Shown: one piece after another, positions 22,295 to 31,755 of the stretch
Layout of the letters: every line of letters starts with the position of its first letter
Position numbering within the stretch: position 1 is the first letter of the stretch
Assembly (NCBI RefSeq): GCF_017352155.2
Contig: NZ_CP071462.1
Span: forward strand, 682,001-746,000
Direction: 5' to 3'
Length of the DNA stretch: 64,000 nt
Source of the DNA: Haloterrigena alkaliphila
Lineage (GTDB): Archaea; Halobacteriota; Halobacteria; Halobacteriales; Natrialbaceae
Translations under genes and position numbers: made by a program
Notes under the pieces: model-generated
Database searches by the model: none
What the model was told of the DNA's origin: nothing
What the model saw: the letters and a program-made list of their open reading frames with translations, nothing else

Positions 22295-22977
22295 CCGTGT
22301 CGTATACTTGGATTCGGATTCGCTTCCACGTGCTCCCTCGGTGACGAACTCTCGAACAAGACCTCCAGACAGCACACGTTCCCGTCTTCCCACTCCGGGG
22401 TCCATTGCTGGACCGCTACATCGAGGTCGCGTCGTTCGAACGGTTCTTCCTCGAGATAGTTCTCGTACCCCGTTTCGCCGGAAATATAGGTCGATCCACC
22501 CACCGCATCGACTAACCGAGCGAGGTATTCGGACGCATCTCTCGGGCGGTCCACGTCGAGTTCGCTCGAACGGACGACCTCGGTGTCGACGTCGAATCGA
22601 TCGAACATCTCGAGTAGCGTCGGGACGGTGATCTCGACGAGTCGGAGCACCTGCCGATCGTCGACGCCTTCGTAGAACGGTTTCAGTATCTCGGCGTCCG
22701 ACCCGTACTTGTGCTGGAGCGTCCCGTAATGTTTCTCCGCGAATCGGCTCGAGGTGTCTATTTCGGCTTCGGTGAGTAGAACGTCGTCGTTCTCGTGTTT
22801 GACGGGGATGGTCAGCCACTGTTGAGATCCGAGAGAGAGTTCTGCGCGATGCTGGCGAGATCGGCGGGAGAACTCGACGTCGTCTAAGAGGACGAAGACG
22901 TCCGATTGACTCGCTCGGGCCAGATAGTGAAGGCGAGGGTAGTATCGCGGTTGATAGATAGCGACTGATTCAGGCAT
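22291..22977 (-). CDS. WbqC-family protein
   Basis: A 228-residue protein from the ATG at 22977 (MPESVAIYQPRYYPRLHYLA). The IYQPxYxPxxxYL opening, then VFVLLDDVEFSRRSRQHRAEL and WLTIPVKHE, is diagnostic for WbqC. WbqC genes occur in O-antigen and archaeal polysaccharide clusters next to sugar-modifying genes; the exact reaction is not established. It overlaps the DUF1616 gene by 4 bp and follows the PIG-L gene after about 170 bp. The three may form one operon acting on an amino sugar. Confidence 0.88.
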   Translation of the reverse strand: MPESVAIYQPRYYPRLHYLARASQSDVFVLLDDVEFSRRSRQHRAELSLGSQQWLTIPVKHENDDVLLTEAEIDTSSRFAEKHYGTLQHKYGSDAEILKPFYEGVDDRQVLRLVEITVPTLLEMFDRFDVDTEVVRSSELDVDRPRDASEYLARLVDAVGGSTYISGETGYENYLEEEPFERRDLDVAVQQWTPEWEDGNVCCLEVLFESSSPREHVEANPNPSIRHG

Positions 22978-23146
22978 ACCTACACGGGGAACAATTCGGT
23001 ACAAGAAGGGTAGAGACGCTTTCGGAGGTTAATATGCTGTGTCGAGAATCCACGAGTCATTATTGAGACGGAGTCTCACGCGACACTACCCGTCTGATTC
23101 GAGTGGCCGACCGTAACCCTGTGAATGTCGGCCGCGGTAGCAGGAG

Positions 23147-23806
23147 CTAGTGACGCTCGACTCTTGACTCCTGAAATTGGGGGAGTTCGACGGATTCATC
23201 GAGTTTATCGACGATCCGGATCACTTGAAAGGATTCGGCGTACTTCGAACTGGCCTGCTGGCCGCGGAATCGAGCCAGTCCCCGCATCGCGTCCGCTTCC
23301 AGATACTGCTTCGTCGACTGACTCTCGTGGGTCTCGATCGCCTCTATTTTCTTTTCCAGAACGGACTCCGTGAACGGTACGAAGTATTGCGGGGCGAACG
23401 AGGATCTCGTGGACGGGGATTCGTAGGCGAGGACTTCGTTCGAATTTCGTGTCGCAGCGATCGCTCCCAGCGAGGACTTCCGATGGTCCTGATGCGTATC
23501 TTCTTCCGTGTGGATATAAATTCGATCCGGTTCGGTTTCTTGCACGTGACTTTCGATCCGCTTGACAGCTTCCGATCCGTACGGAACCTGTGTATCCTGG
23601 AACCCGAGAAATCTGACGTCTTCTACGCCGAGAACGTCCGCCGCCGCGGTCGCCTCTTGCTTCCGTCGTTCCGAATCAGCGATTTCACTGCCGCTCGTCA
23701 ACAGAAGGAACGTCACTGCGTCCCCGCGCATACGATGAAGTGCGATGGCTCCTCCTGCTCCGATCTCGATATCGTCAGGATGTGCACCGATTGCAAGGAC
23801 GTTCAT
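23147..23806 (-). CDS. PIG-L family N-acetylsugar deacetylase
   Basis: A 219-residue enzyme. The metal-binding motif GAHPDDIEIGAGG (7-19) and the distal YIHTEEDTHQDHRKSS (His-x-x-His-like pair) place it in PIG-L/LmbE. Family members remove acetyl from N-acetylglucosamine-type sugars using zinc. No signal peptide, so the substrate is a cytoplasmic nucleotide sugar or lipid-linked glycan. Position beside WbqC suggests that it exposes an amine for further modification. The GC content is slightly lower than in the housekeeping part. Confidence 0.9.
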   Translation of the reverse strand: MNVLAIGAHPDDIEIGAGGAIALHRMRGDAVTFLLLTSGSEIADSERRKQEATAAADVLGVEDVRFLGFQDTQVPYGSEAVKRIESHVQETEPDRIYIHTEEDTHQDHRKSSLGAIAATRNSNEVLAYESPSTRSSFAPQYFVPFTESVLEKKIEAIETHESQSTKQYLEADAMRGLARFRGQQASSKYAESFQVIRIVDKLDESVELPQFQESRVERH

Positions 23807-24146
23807 AGACCGTCCAAAACGCCCGTACGTATAGACGGTTATTACAGTTTCCGCGATTCAGCCGTCATTTCTACAGCAGTTTCCCGCTCTAGTACCAGTA
23901 AGACGATATTTTACCGATACTTTCGTCAGATGGTTACATCCGGGAGTAATTCACATTATAAGGCGTCTTCGGGAGAACGGTACGTTTATAATTCTGAGTT
24001 AGTCTCTTAGCGACCGTTGTCAGTTCGATCGACCTCGCTCGAGATCGACGGTCGCCAACGGTGAGTTCGCGAGTAAAAGTCACGTTGGTCTGAAATCCCC
24101 ATTGAAAGGTGCCAATACTAACGACGGAAGTAACGAACTGCGACCC
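23807..24146. other. divergent promoter region
   Basis: This 340-bp AT-enriched gap separates the PIG-L gene (minus) from the beta-helix lipoprotein gene (plus). TATA-like runs are present at about 23985-23993 (GTTTATAATT) for the plus direction and near 23845 for the minus direction. I see no ORF or RNA in it. Confidence 0.4.
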
Positions 24147-25529
24147 ATGGAACGGCAGCGCGCTGGCGGCGAGAGGTCACCGTTCGCCACCAGACGCCGA
24201 TCATTACTGAGAGCGGGTGGGATGGCGGCGATGATGGCCCTTTCCGGGTGTCAGCTTCCAGGCAACTCTCCCCAACCGAACGTGACTACCCAGGTCGGAG
24301 AACGCGACTTGCTCACGGTCGGTCCCGATCAAGAGTACCAGACGATCCAGTCGGCGTACAACGACCTTCAGGAGGGCGGCGGCATTATTAGATTCACGCC
24401 GTCTTACGAGGCTGCGGACGAAACGTTCCCGATTCAGATGGATACGCGCGATCCAAATGGCTACGGGATATCGATCATTCTCGAGGGGACGGGAGGGGCG
24501 ACGATCGACGCGAGTGAAACGGACGAGAACGTCCTCGAAATCGTCGGTCCGGGCTTCGAATATCAACGAGAAATCATCCTCCGGAACTTTTCGATCGAGG
24601 GCGGAAATACCGGTATCACGCTCTACCAGTGTCCGTACAGTCGCCTGGAGAATCTGACCCTGTTTCAGTGCGGCAACCACGGCGTTCGGCTCGCCCCTTC
24701 GGACTTCGGAACCTTCGGCGTCTCGTTCGATCGCGTCGAAGCCTGGGAGTGTGGCGGAAACGGGTTTCGACTCGAACAGGACGCCTACGCGAACGCGACG
24801 ACGTTCATCGATTGCCTCGCGATGCGTTGCGGTCAAAACGACGATTCGCAAGCCGGAGTGCGGATCCACCACGCCTGTAATAGTTGGATCGGCGGCGTGA
24901 TACAGGAAAACCGCGGACACGGACTCGACGTGAGAGACGCCGAAGCCTTCTATCTCGGGAACGCGTATATCGAGTCGAACGGGCTCGACATTCCCGAAGA
25001 CGCCGTCGACGTGTACTTCGGCGAAGCGGACGGAGAGACGCCGAACATCGGTTCCGGAGTTACCGGGCTCGCGATAGACGCGTGCCGTTTCAACGGTTCG
25101 TACGAGGGACTGGACCCGGGATCGGAGCGGGAGAAAGCTGCGAGAGCAATCGAGTTGCGAAACGCGAGCAACGGGTATCTTCGTTCGTGCACGTACAAAC
25201 TGTACGACAGCGCGTTCGTCGGCGTCCGCGGCGGGTCGACGGGGTCCGACTCGAACGTAACCGATATCGATTTCTGTCCCGCGACCCACGCGGACACGCT
25301 CGAGAACCGGGATCCGACCGCGTTTATCGATTTCAACAACGGTTACAGGCTCAGGCAGAGCGGGACGATCTCGCCGCAAGATCTCGAGTCGAACGGCGTT
25401 GCGGGGCGATACGCAGGGGACGTCGCGTTACACACCGGCGAGGGGTTTCCACAGATGGTCGTCTGGAGCGGAGCCGATGAATCGTGGTACCGACCCGACG
25501 GAACGACGCTCACGGAAACGGAGTCGTGA
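24147..25529 (+). CDS. Tat-exported lipoprotein with right-handed beta-helix (pectate lyase-like)
   Basis: A 460-residue protein from the ATG at 24147. A Tat signal (TRRRSLLRAGGMAAMMA) ends in the lipobox LSGC, with Cys35 as the lipidation site. After a short linker, DQEYQTIQSAYNDLQEGGG marks the usual start of a pectate-lyase-type beta-helix, and turns such as NFSIEGGNTGITLYQCPYSR and IGGVIQENRGHGLDVRDAE continue it to about 400. Such proteins bind or cut acidic polysaccharides, but no catalytic residues can be named. The long TTG-start version has no support. It lies upstream of the flippase gene in the glycan locus. Confidence 0.85.
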   Translation: MERQRAGGERSPFATRRRSLLRAGGMAAMMALSGCQLPGNSPQPNVTTQVGERDLLTVGPDQEYQTIQSAYNDLQEGGGIIRFTPSYEAADETFPIQMDTRDPNGYGISIILEGTGGATIDASETDENVLEIVGPGFEYQREIILRNFSIEGGNTGITLYQCPYSRLENLTLFQCGNHGVRLAPSDFGTFGVSFDRVEAWECGGNGFRLEQDAYANATTFIDCLAMRCGQNDDSQAGVRIHHACNSWIGGVIQENRGHGLDVRDAEAFYLGNAYIESNGLDIPEDAVDVYFGEADGETPNIGSGVTGLAIDACRFNGSYEGLDPGSEREKAARAIELRNASNGYLRSCTYKLYDSAFVGVRGGSTGSDSNVTDIDFCPATHADTLENRDPTAFIDFNNGYRLRQSGTISPQDLESNGVAGRYAGDVALHTGEGFPQMVVWSGADESWYRPDGTTLTETES

Positions 25530-25658
25530 GACCGTTCGCCTCGTCAGACTCGCCGCGAGACGCCGGTCGAGTGACGGTGCGTCGCTGACCCGCTCGAGAT
25601 TCAGTACCGAGACGAAATCAGATGACTGCGTAATCGACACTCACAGCCCGAACTAGGT

Positions 25659-27137
25659 ATGATCGATGTCTCTACCATCCTCCGCGGATTCAAGGCCGAA
25701 CTTTCCGCCAAGTTCTTCTATTATCTGACGACCGGCATCGTCATCGTCTTTCTGACGAGACAGCTAGCTCCCGACGAATACGGTCGATTGTTCCTCGTCA
25801 TCTCGGTCCTCTCGATCGGACGCTTGTTCAGCAGCGTCGGACTCGCGAAGTCGACGGCCACGTACGTCTCGAACTACCTCGACACTGATCCGTCACAGAT
25901 CCCTCATATCGTTCGCAAATCGTTCCAGTATAATCTCATCACGATCAGTATCGTCGTGACGGCGCTGTTCGTTTCCGCGGGAACGATAGCCCATCTCTTG
26001 GACGATCCGACGCTGGAACCGCTTCTCCTCGTCGGAATCCTGTACATCGTCTGTGCGACGCTCTATAACTACTCTCGAGTAGTGTTACAGGGGTTCGAGA
26101 ATATCGCGCAGAGCTCGACGGTGTACGCGAGCGAGGGCGTCGGTCGATTGCTCTTCGTCGTCGCTCTCGTGGCCGTCGGCTACGGAACGCTCGGCGCGCT
26201 CGTCGGATACATCATGGGATTCGCTTTGTCCGCCGGCATCGGGTTAACGCTGTTGTTCTTGCGGACCAGCCGATACCCCTCCGCAGACGTGATGGAAAGC
26301 GGTCTTCCTCGCGATATCATCTCGTACAGCGTCCCGCTGACCGTGACCCGCGGCGCCTGGGTTCTCGAGCAGGACATCGATATCGTCATCGTCGGTTTCT
26401 TCCTGAACCCCGCTACGGTCGGCTTCTACACCATCGGCAAACAGGTCGTGAGATTCTGTACCGGACCCGCGTCGTCGATCGGCTTCGCCGTTGGTCCCCA
26501 GTACAGCGAGAGTACGGTTGCAGACGACGAGAGCGGTGCCGCTCGAGTATACGAAACCATGTTGGTCTCGGGCCTCCTCTTCTATCTTCCTGCTATTGCG
26601 GGACTCATCATTCTCACCGACCCGATCGTGACCACCCTTTTCGGACCCGATTACCGAGGCGCCGTTCCGATACTGCAGGTGTTTGCCGTCGGCATCGGTC
26701 TCCTCGCAGTAACGGAGATGACCGAAGATATTCTCGACTATCTCGGGAAGGCTACTGCTCGGGCGAAGATGAAAGCCGCAACATCGATCGGTAATATCGT
26801 GTTTACCGTCCTGTTCCTCCAGCTTCTCGGCGCTGTCGGAGCGGCGTTCGCAACCGTCCTGATGCAGTTCTTTTATACTGGCCTCTGCCTGTATCTCGTC
26901 GAATCGGAAATCGCTCTGCGCCAGCGGTATCTACTCGGAAAACTCGGGCACATCGGCGCGATTACGGCAGTCATGGCGGGTATTGTTGCCGGGCTATCTC
27001 GATATATTACAGGTGCCGTCTCACTCAGTGTAATCATAGCGTGCGGAGCGGTCTTGTGGGCCGCGCTGACGATCGGCAGCGGTCTCATCGACGTTCGAAC
27101 CGTCCTCGATACGTTCTCCAACAGTGGGAATGATTAG
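25659..27137 (+). CDS. polysaccharide/oligosaccharide flippase (MOP superfamily)
   Basis: A 492-residue membrane protein with about 12-14 hydrophobic segments and the typical opening LRGFKAELSAKFFYYLTTG. LxPDEYGRLFLVIS matches the conserved early motif of Wzx/RfbX proteins. It would move a lipid-linked sugar chain from the inside to the outside face of the membrane. LxQDIDIVIVGFFLNPATVGFY is the mid-protein family motif. It follows the beta-helix gene by 130 bp. Confidence 0.93.
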   Translation: MIDVSTILRGFKAELSAKFFYYLTTGIVIVFLTRQLAPDEYGRLFLVISVLSIGRLFSSVGLAKSTATYVSNYLDTDPSQIPHIVRKSFQYNLITISIVVTALFVSAGTIAHLLDDPTLEPLLLVGILYIVCATLYNYSRVVLQGFENIAQSSTVYASEGVGRLLFVVALVAVGYGTLGALVGYIMGFALSAGIGLTLLFLRTSRYPSADVMESGLPRDIISYSVPLTVTRGAWVLEQDIDIVIVGFFLNPATVGFYTIGKQVVRFCTGPASSIGFAVGPQYSESTVADDESGAARVYETMLVSGLLFYLPAIAGLIILTDPIVTTLFGPDYRGAVPILQVFAVGIGLLAVTEMTEDILDYLGKATARAKMKAATSIGNIVFTVLFLQLLGAVGAAFATVLMQFFYTGLCLYLVESEIALRQRYLLGKLGHIGAITAVMAGIVAGLSRYITGAVSLSVIIACGAVLWAALTIGSGLIDVRTVLDTFSNSGND

Positions 27138-27248
27138 CAGTATTTCTCTCACACGAGGTGACCATCCGGTTCAGCTGACTTTAGTACTATAATTTGTGAA
27201 TGGAATTTTTTCCACCCTCCATAACAAACAGAGGCAGCGCCTAGGGAC

Positions 27249-27254
27249 AGGAGG
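27249..27254 (+). promoter_or_regulatory. strong Shine-Dalgarno before the nucleotide-sugar dehydrogenase
   Basis: AGGAGG ends 5 nt before the ATG at 27260 and fits the archaeal 16S 3' end. This makes a leadered transcript likely. A TATA-like CTATAAT at about 27187-27193 lies 67 nt upstream. Confidence 0.6.
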
Positions 27255-27259
27255 AGAGC

Positions 27260-28591
27260 ATGAGTACTGTCTGTATCTTGGGACTGGGGGTCGTCGGCGT
27301 TCCGCAAACGATCGCATTCGATTCGGAGGGCCACGACGTGATCGGCTACGACATCGACGAACAGAAGATCGAGACATTGAAACAGGGACAAGATCCCAAC
27401 GAGGAGTTAGATTCCGAGCAGGTCGAACGGAGTGACGTCACGTTCACCGCCGATCCGAGCGTGATCCAGGGCGTCGATTACGTGATCATCACCGTCTCGA
27501 CGCCGATCGATGCCTGGAACCGACCCGATCTGAGTATCGTTTCCGACGCAGGAGAAACCGTTGGCGAACACCTCGAGAGGGGCACGACGGTCGTCCTCGA
27601 GTCGACGGTGTATCCCGGTGCGACTCGCGAGGTCCTGATACCCGCTATCGAACGGGGGTCAGGGTTCGACGCCGGATCGGAGTTTTCGGTCGGCTATTCT
27701 CCGGAACGCATCAGTCCGAACGTGAGCGGGTTCAAACACACTGCGAAGATCGTCAGCGGTCAGGACGAAGCCACCCGCGACGATATCGCATCCCTTTACA
27801 GGAGCGTTCTCGAGGAAGAGATCCACCTCGCGCCGACGATGGCGACGGCGGAAGCGGCGAAGTGTCTCGAAAACGTTCAACGAGACGTCAATATCGCGCT
27901 CGTAAACGAGTTCGCGATGGGATGTGGCGAACTCGACATCGAACTCGATCCCCGCGACGTACTCGAAGCGGCACAGACCAAGTGGAACTTCCATCCGTAC
28001 GAACCGGGACTGGTCGGCGGTCACTGCATCCCCGTCGACCCGTACTTCATGATCTCCCGATTCGAACGAAACGGATTCGCCCCCGAGATCATGCGACGCG
28101 CACGGAACGTGAACGACGAATACCCGCGGTTCGTCGCAGAACGGGTTATGAAGGAAATCGCCGGGACCGATCGAAGCGAATCGACGGGGCCCGAACGACC
28201 GACGGCGGACCGTAACCGTTCCGCGGCGTCCACCCGTCCGCGAGTGCTCGTTATGGGTATCGCGTACAAAGCGAACACGAACGACGTCCGGAACCCGGCA
28301 CTGGAACAAATGCTCGACGAGTTAGAACAGTACAACGCCGAACTGTTCGGCTTCGACCCGAACGTTCCGAACGAGGTAATCGAAGACCGGTTCGATATCG
28401 CTGCCATCGAGGACCCGGACTTCTCGGCGTACGACGCGCTGGTCGTGACGACGTTACACGACGAGTTCCACGATCTCCAGCCCCCGTCCCGGGAGTCGGA
28501 CGCCGATTCACCGGTTCTCGTCGACCTGACCGGCAATTTCTCGAGCGAAACCGCGCGAGACGAGTACGTAGCACCGACCTACCGCGTCTGA
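27260..28591 (+). CDS. nucleotide-sugar dehydrogenase (UDP-glucose/UDP-ManNAc type)
   Basis: A 443-residue enzyme oxidising a nucleotide sugar to its uronic acid with NAD. The N-terminal Rossmann domain opens VCILGLGVVGVPQTIAF. Central signatures are VVLESTVYPGATREVL, GYSPERISP and ATAEAAKCLENVQRDVNIAL. The catalytic cysteine is Cys256 in GGHCIPVDPYF. The C-terminal UDP-binding domain has MGIAYKANTNDVRNPALE. This group includes UDP-N-acetylmannosamine dehydrogenases (WecC-like), so the product could be an acidic amino sugar. The gene is followed after 4 bp by the GT2 gene, so they form an operon. Confidence 0.93.
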   Translation: MSTVCILGLGVVGVPQTIAFDSEGHDVIGYDIDEQKIETLKQGQDPNEELDSEQVERSDVTFTADPSVIQGVDYVIITVSTPIDAWNRPDLSIVSDAGETVGEHLERGTTVVLESTVYPGATREVLIPAIERGSGFDAGSEFSVGYSPERISPNVSGFKHTAKIVSGQDEATRDDIASLYRSVLEEEIHLAPTMATAEAAKCLENVQRDVNIALVNEFAMGCGELDIELDPRDVLEAAQTKWNFHPYEPGLVGGHCIPVDPYFMISRFERNGFAPEIMRRARNVNDEYPRFVAERVMKEIAGTDRSESTGPERPTADRNRSAASTRPRVLVMGIAYKANTNDVRNPALEQMLDELEQYNAELFGFDPNVPNEVIEDRFDIAAIEDPDFSAYDALVVTTLHDEFHDLQPPSRESDADSPVLVDLTGNFSSETARDEYVAPTYRV

Positions 28592-28595
28592 AACG

Positions 28596-29699
28596 ATGTA
28601 CGACGAACACACGATCGGCGTCGTGATTCCGGCGTACAACGAGGAAGGGCTCGTGGGAGACGTCGTTCGCGACGTCCCGACGTACGTCGATCGCATTTAC
28701 GCTATCGACGATCGTTCGACGGACGGCACGCGGGCGGAGATTACGGACGCAGCCGAACGGGACGCGACGAACTGGAGCACCGAGGACGGTTTCGGGGGAG
28801 GTAGTTCCCGGTACCGACTCGACGGCTCCGCAACGCTCTCCCGAAGCGGGGCCGGCCAAACGCGGTTCGACGCCCAGTTCGAAAACCGCGTCGAGACCGT
28901 CGAGCAGATCGGTCGCGTCGTTTCGATCCGTCACGCCGAGAACCGCGGAGCCGGTGGTGCGATCAAGACCGGCTATCTCGCCGCACTCGTCGACGACATC
29001 GACGTCGTCGCGACGATCGACGGAGACGGACAGATGGATCCGACGTATCTGGACCGATTTCTCGATCCGATCGTCGATGGACCGGCGGAGTATACGAAAG
29101 GATCGCGGTTCATGAACACCTCCTACAGGGAGGAAATGCCGCCGTTTCGGGCGTTCGGTAACGTCCTGTTGACGCTACTGACGAAGGTCGCGAGCGGGTA
29201 CTGGCGAATGACCGATCCGCAGAACGGGTACACGGCGATCTCCAACCGGGCGCTTCGAGAGATCGACGTCGGCGACCTGTTCGAGTACTACGGCTACTGC
29301 AACAGCGTTCTCGTCAGGCTGAACGCCAGCGATCTGCCGATCGCCGACGTCGATATTCCGGCCCTGTACGGCGACGAGGATAGCAACATCGAATACGCGA
29401 CGTACGTCAGGAAGGTGTCGCTGATGCTGCTCGAGAATTTCCTGTGGCGGCTGAAAACGAAGCAGGTCGACCGAGGGTTCTACCCGACTTCGGTACTGTA
29501 CGTCGTTGGCGCCGCGTCCATCGCGTTCGGCGCGTTACGAGCGATACAGACCCGCATTCTGTCGGACGATCGGTCGGTCTCGTCCGCGATGAGATCGGCG
29601 GTCGTATTCGCGACGGTCGGACTCCTGTCGGTACTGTCCGCGATCCTCTCCGAGTGGTTCGAATCACGGTCTCTGGAGTCGAAAATCGAATTCGAGTGA
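28596..29699 (+). CDS. GT2-family glycosyltransferase with C-terminal membrane helices
   Basis: A 367-residue protein. GVVIPAYNEEGLVGDVV is the GT2 start; the metal-binding DxD-like site is TIDGDGQMDP near 145, and the later QNGYTAIS matches dolichyl-phosphate mannose-type enzymes. Two hydrophobic segments end the protein (about 300-318 and 332-350). It would transfer a sugar to a lipid carrier such as dolichol phosphate. A non-conserved Ser/Gly-rich insert of about 55 residues separates the first strand region from RHAENRGAGGAIKTG. It begins 4 bp after the dehydrogenase gene. Confidence 0.92.
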   Translation: MYDEHTIGVVIPAYNEEGLVGDVVRDVPTYVDRIYAIDDRSTDGTRAEITDAAERDATNWSTEDGFGGGSSRYRLDGSATLSRSGAGQTRFDAQFENRVETVEQIGRVVSIRHAENRGAGGAIKTGYLAALVDDIDVVATIDGDGQMDPTYLDRFLDPIVDGPAEYTKGSRFMNTSYREEMPPFRAFGNVLLTLLTKVASGYWRMTDPQNGYTAISNRALREIDVGDLFEYYGYCNSVLVRLNASDLPIADVDIPALYGDEDSNIEYATYVRKVSLMLLENFLWRLKTKQVDRGFYPTSVLYVVGAASIAFGALRAIQTRILSDDRSVSSAMRSAVVFATVGLLSVLSAILSEWFESRSLESKIEFE

Positions 29700-29737
29700 G
29701 ATCGGTTTCGAAACCGCGGTGGAGATCGGCGGCCGAT

Positions 29738-31252
29738 CTACGGTCGATTACCGATCTTGAGCTGGTGGTCGTCGACGAACAGGTTCAGCTCGCTCGGTGA
29801 GGTGTAGCCGCCGCCGTAGTGGAGGACGGGTCCGGCGTACTCGTGGGCCATACTTTCGGTGGTTCGCCAGCGGAAGTTCGTTCGCTCGTAGGTGAGTTCG
29901 CCGTTGAGCCAACATCGAACGACTCCGTCGTAGTTCGCCCGTCCGTTCGACACGGAGTTCAGTTTGACGTACGTCTCGAGTTCGTGCCATTGGCCGCGAG
30001 GGACGCTGACGCCCCAGTACTCGGATTCTCCGTACGAGCCCGGCATGTCGAGGTGATAGGTGTACGTCAGCATGTCGTAGTGACCGCTGGGAAGGGAACT
30101 ATCGCCGCGCGCGTACAGGCGCGTCGACCAGCCGTTGTCTCCGGACGGATCGCCGCCGCCCGATCCGCCGCTTCCGGCCTCGGTGTTCAACCCGGCGTTC
30201 CAGATCCGGCAGTTCTCGGCGTCCCGCATCTGCCACGAGGGATCGAGATAGAACATCGCCCGCTGATAGAGTTCGTCGGGTTGACCGTAGCCGCGATCCG
30301 GCAACCGGACGTTGCAGTTGTCTCCCCAGTTTCTCCCGGCGGGAACGTACCCGCAAACCGACTGTTCGCCGCTGTTCGAGGCGTCTGCCGAGAGATCCCA
30401 GTTGTGTTGCCCGGAGCCGAATACATGATACTCGTCTCCGACCGAATTCAGCTGATCCGGATCGACGGTGATGTCGAACTCACCGAGTTCGGGTTCGTCC
30501 GCTTCGACTACGACGTCCTCGTAATGCTGGCCCGTGTACGGATGCGTCTCGGATTGACGGACGAAGTCCAGTCGGAGGTTCTGGCTACCCGTCTCCTGCA
30601 TCCAGACGGCCCAGTAGTCGCCGTCGCGACCGGTTCCGAGCGTTTCGATCGTTCCGAGTTCGTCTCCGTCGTCGTAGAGCCAGGCCTTGAGACCGTCGTC
30701 GGCGCCCCAGTAGAGGACGACGTCGTACCAACGGTCGGCCTCCAACGGTACGTTCGTCGACGTGAGCGTCCGCCACGTCGATCCGTCGGACCGATCTGCA
30801 ATACGGAACTGGTTTTGGTCCCAGTCGACGAACACGCCGTAGTTTTGGAAGACGGTCGGATCGTCGCGGCCGAATTCGAGCGACACGTACGATGCGCCCG
30901 TCCCGGAGTAGACGGCACCGCTAACGAACTCGCCGCCCCGCCGAATCGCGCCGGGGAAATCGTCCGCGCCCGCTCGAAGGGCAGACCCCGCTTCCCGGTA
31001 GGCGGACGCGCTACCGCGGAACGCGGTATCCGTGGCGGTCGCGTGACCGCTCGAACCGGTCCAGTTCGCGGCGACGCCGTCCTCGAAGTCGTCGATAAGC
31101 GCATAGTCGCTGGTTTCGTCGTCCGTCCAGACGACGCGTAACGCGTCGCCCGATCGCACGCGGACTTCGGAGACGTTCTCGAGTGCACCACCGTAGCGAG
31201 CGCGGATTTGCTCGATATCGGTGAGCGATCCGTCGAATCGTATCTTACTCAT
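29738..31252 (-). CDS. polysaccharide lyase 14-like protein with N-terminal beta domain
   Basis: A 504-residue protein. The N-terminal 45 residues (MSKIRFDGSLTDIEQIRARY) resemble the small N-terminal domains of phage-tail-like proteins. Residues 50-215 look like a concanavalin/LamG-type jelly roll (LIDDFEDG, then WYDVVLYWGADDG). Residues 270-504 resemble family PL14 (alginate/glucuronan lyases): CNVRLPDRG near 310, DNGWSTRLYARG, HELETYVKLNS and GVVRCWLNGELTYER, ending in LHYGGG. The C-terminal half is clearly related to the protein at 40106. No signal peptide is visible, which is odd for a lyase. Its start overlaps the upstream 119-residue gene by 8 bp. Enzymatic activity is inferred only. 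Confidence 0.6.
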   Translation of the reverse strand: MSKIRFDGSLTDIEQIRARYGGALENVSEVRVRSGDALRVVWTDDETSDYALIDDFEDGVAANWTGSSGHATATDTAFRGSASAYREAGSALRAGADDFPGAIRRGGEFVSGAVYSGTGASYVSLEFGRDDPTVFQNYGVFVDWDQNQFRIADRSDGSTWRTLTSTNVPLEADRWYDVVLYWGADDGLKAWLYDDGDELGTIETLGTGRDGDYWAVWMQETGSQNLRLDFVRQSETHPYTGQHYEDVVVEADEPELGEFDITVDPDQLNSVGDEYHVFGSGQHNWDLSADASNSGEQSVCGYVPAGRNWGDNCNVRLPDRGYGQPDELYQRAMFYLDPSWQMRDAENCRIWNAGLNTEAGSGGSGGGDPSGDNGWSTRLYARGDSSLPSGHYDMLTYTYHLDMPGSYGESEYWGVSVPRGQWHELETYVKLNSVSNGRANYDGVVRCWLNGELTYERTNFRWRTTESMAHEYAGPVLHYGGGYTSPSELNLFVDDHQLKIGNRP

Positions 31253-31604
31253 TATTCACGTAGAACACGATGTCACCGTCGTTCTCGGTCGGGTCGGCCG
31301 TCGAATCGTTCGTGACGTAGATGTTCCCCGGGAGCGAATCGATCGGCTCCGTCCGATTCACGACGTCGCCGTCCAGGCGGGTTCCGGTCGGCGCGCGGGT
31401 CCACTTGGATCCGTCGCCCAGATAGACGTTTCCGGTATCCGTCGCGAAGAACTTCGCCCCCGCTTTCGGCTGATAACTGTTCAGTTCGCCCTCGGAATCG
31501 CGAATTTCGACGTCGGTATCGAGCTGTTCGAAATTGCTGTTCAGAGGAAGATGCCAGTCGGTCGCACCTTTTTCGGGCGCATCGTAGTCGTGGTTGTCTG
31601 TCAT
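31245..31604 (-). CDS. small tail-fibre-head-like protein
   Basis: A 119-residue acidic protein. APEKGATDWHLPLNSNFEQL resembles the opening of tail-fibre and glycan-binding fibre proteins of viruses, and KFFATDTGNVYLGDGSKW is a typical second segment. To my knowledge the same sequence type appears as the N-terminal part of some haloarchaeal beta-helix proteins; I could not check this. It has no signal peptide. It precedes the PL14-like gene with an 8-bp overlap, so the two are co-translated and probably act together. A TATA-like TATTATAG lies near 31650. Confidence 0.65.
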   Translation of the reverse strand: MTDNHDYDAPEKGATDWHLPLNSNFEQLDTDVEIRDSEGELNSYQPKAGAKFFATDTGNVYLGDGSKWTRAPTGTRLDGDVVNRTEPIDSLPGNIYVTNDSTADPTENDGDIVFYVNNE

Positions 31605-31747
31605 CGGTTCTCAGCGTCGGTCGATCGCCATATGTTATGAACTTTCTGCTATAATATGTTGTTCGAGTATCTGTATATCTTTTATCTAGAAAAAAGTAAT
31701 GAAATCTATAATATAGGCAGCAGATATTGTTTTTCGATGAGGGTATC

Positions 31748-31755
31748 GGAAGCGC
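31748..31755. repeat. 8-bp target-site duplication, left copy
   Basis: GGAAGCGC here is repeated exactly at 32500-32507 on the other side of the insertion sequence. Confidence 0.93.
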
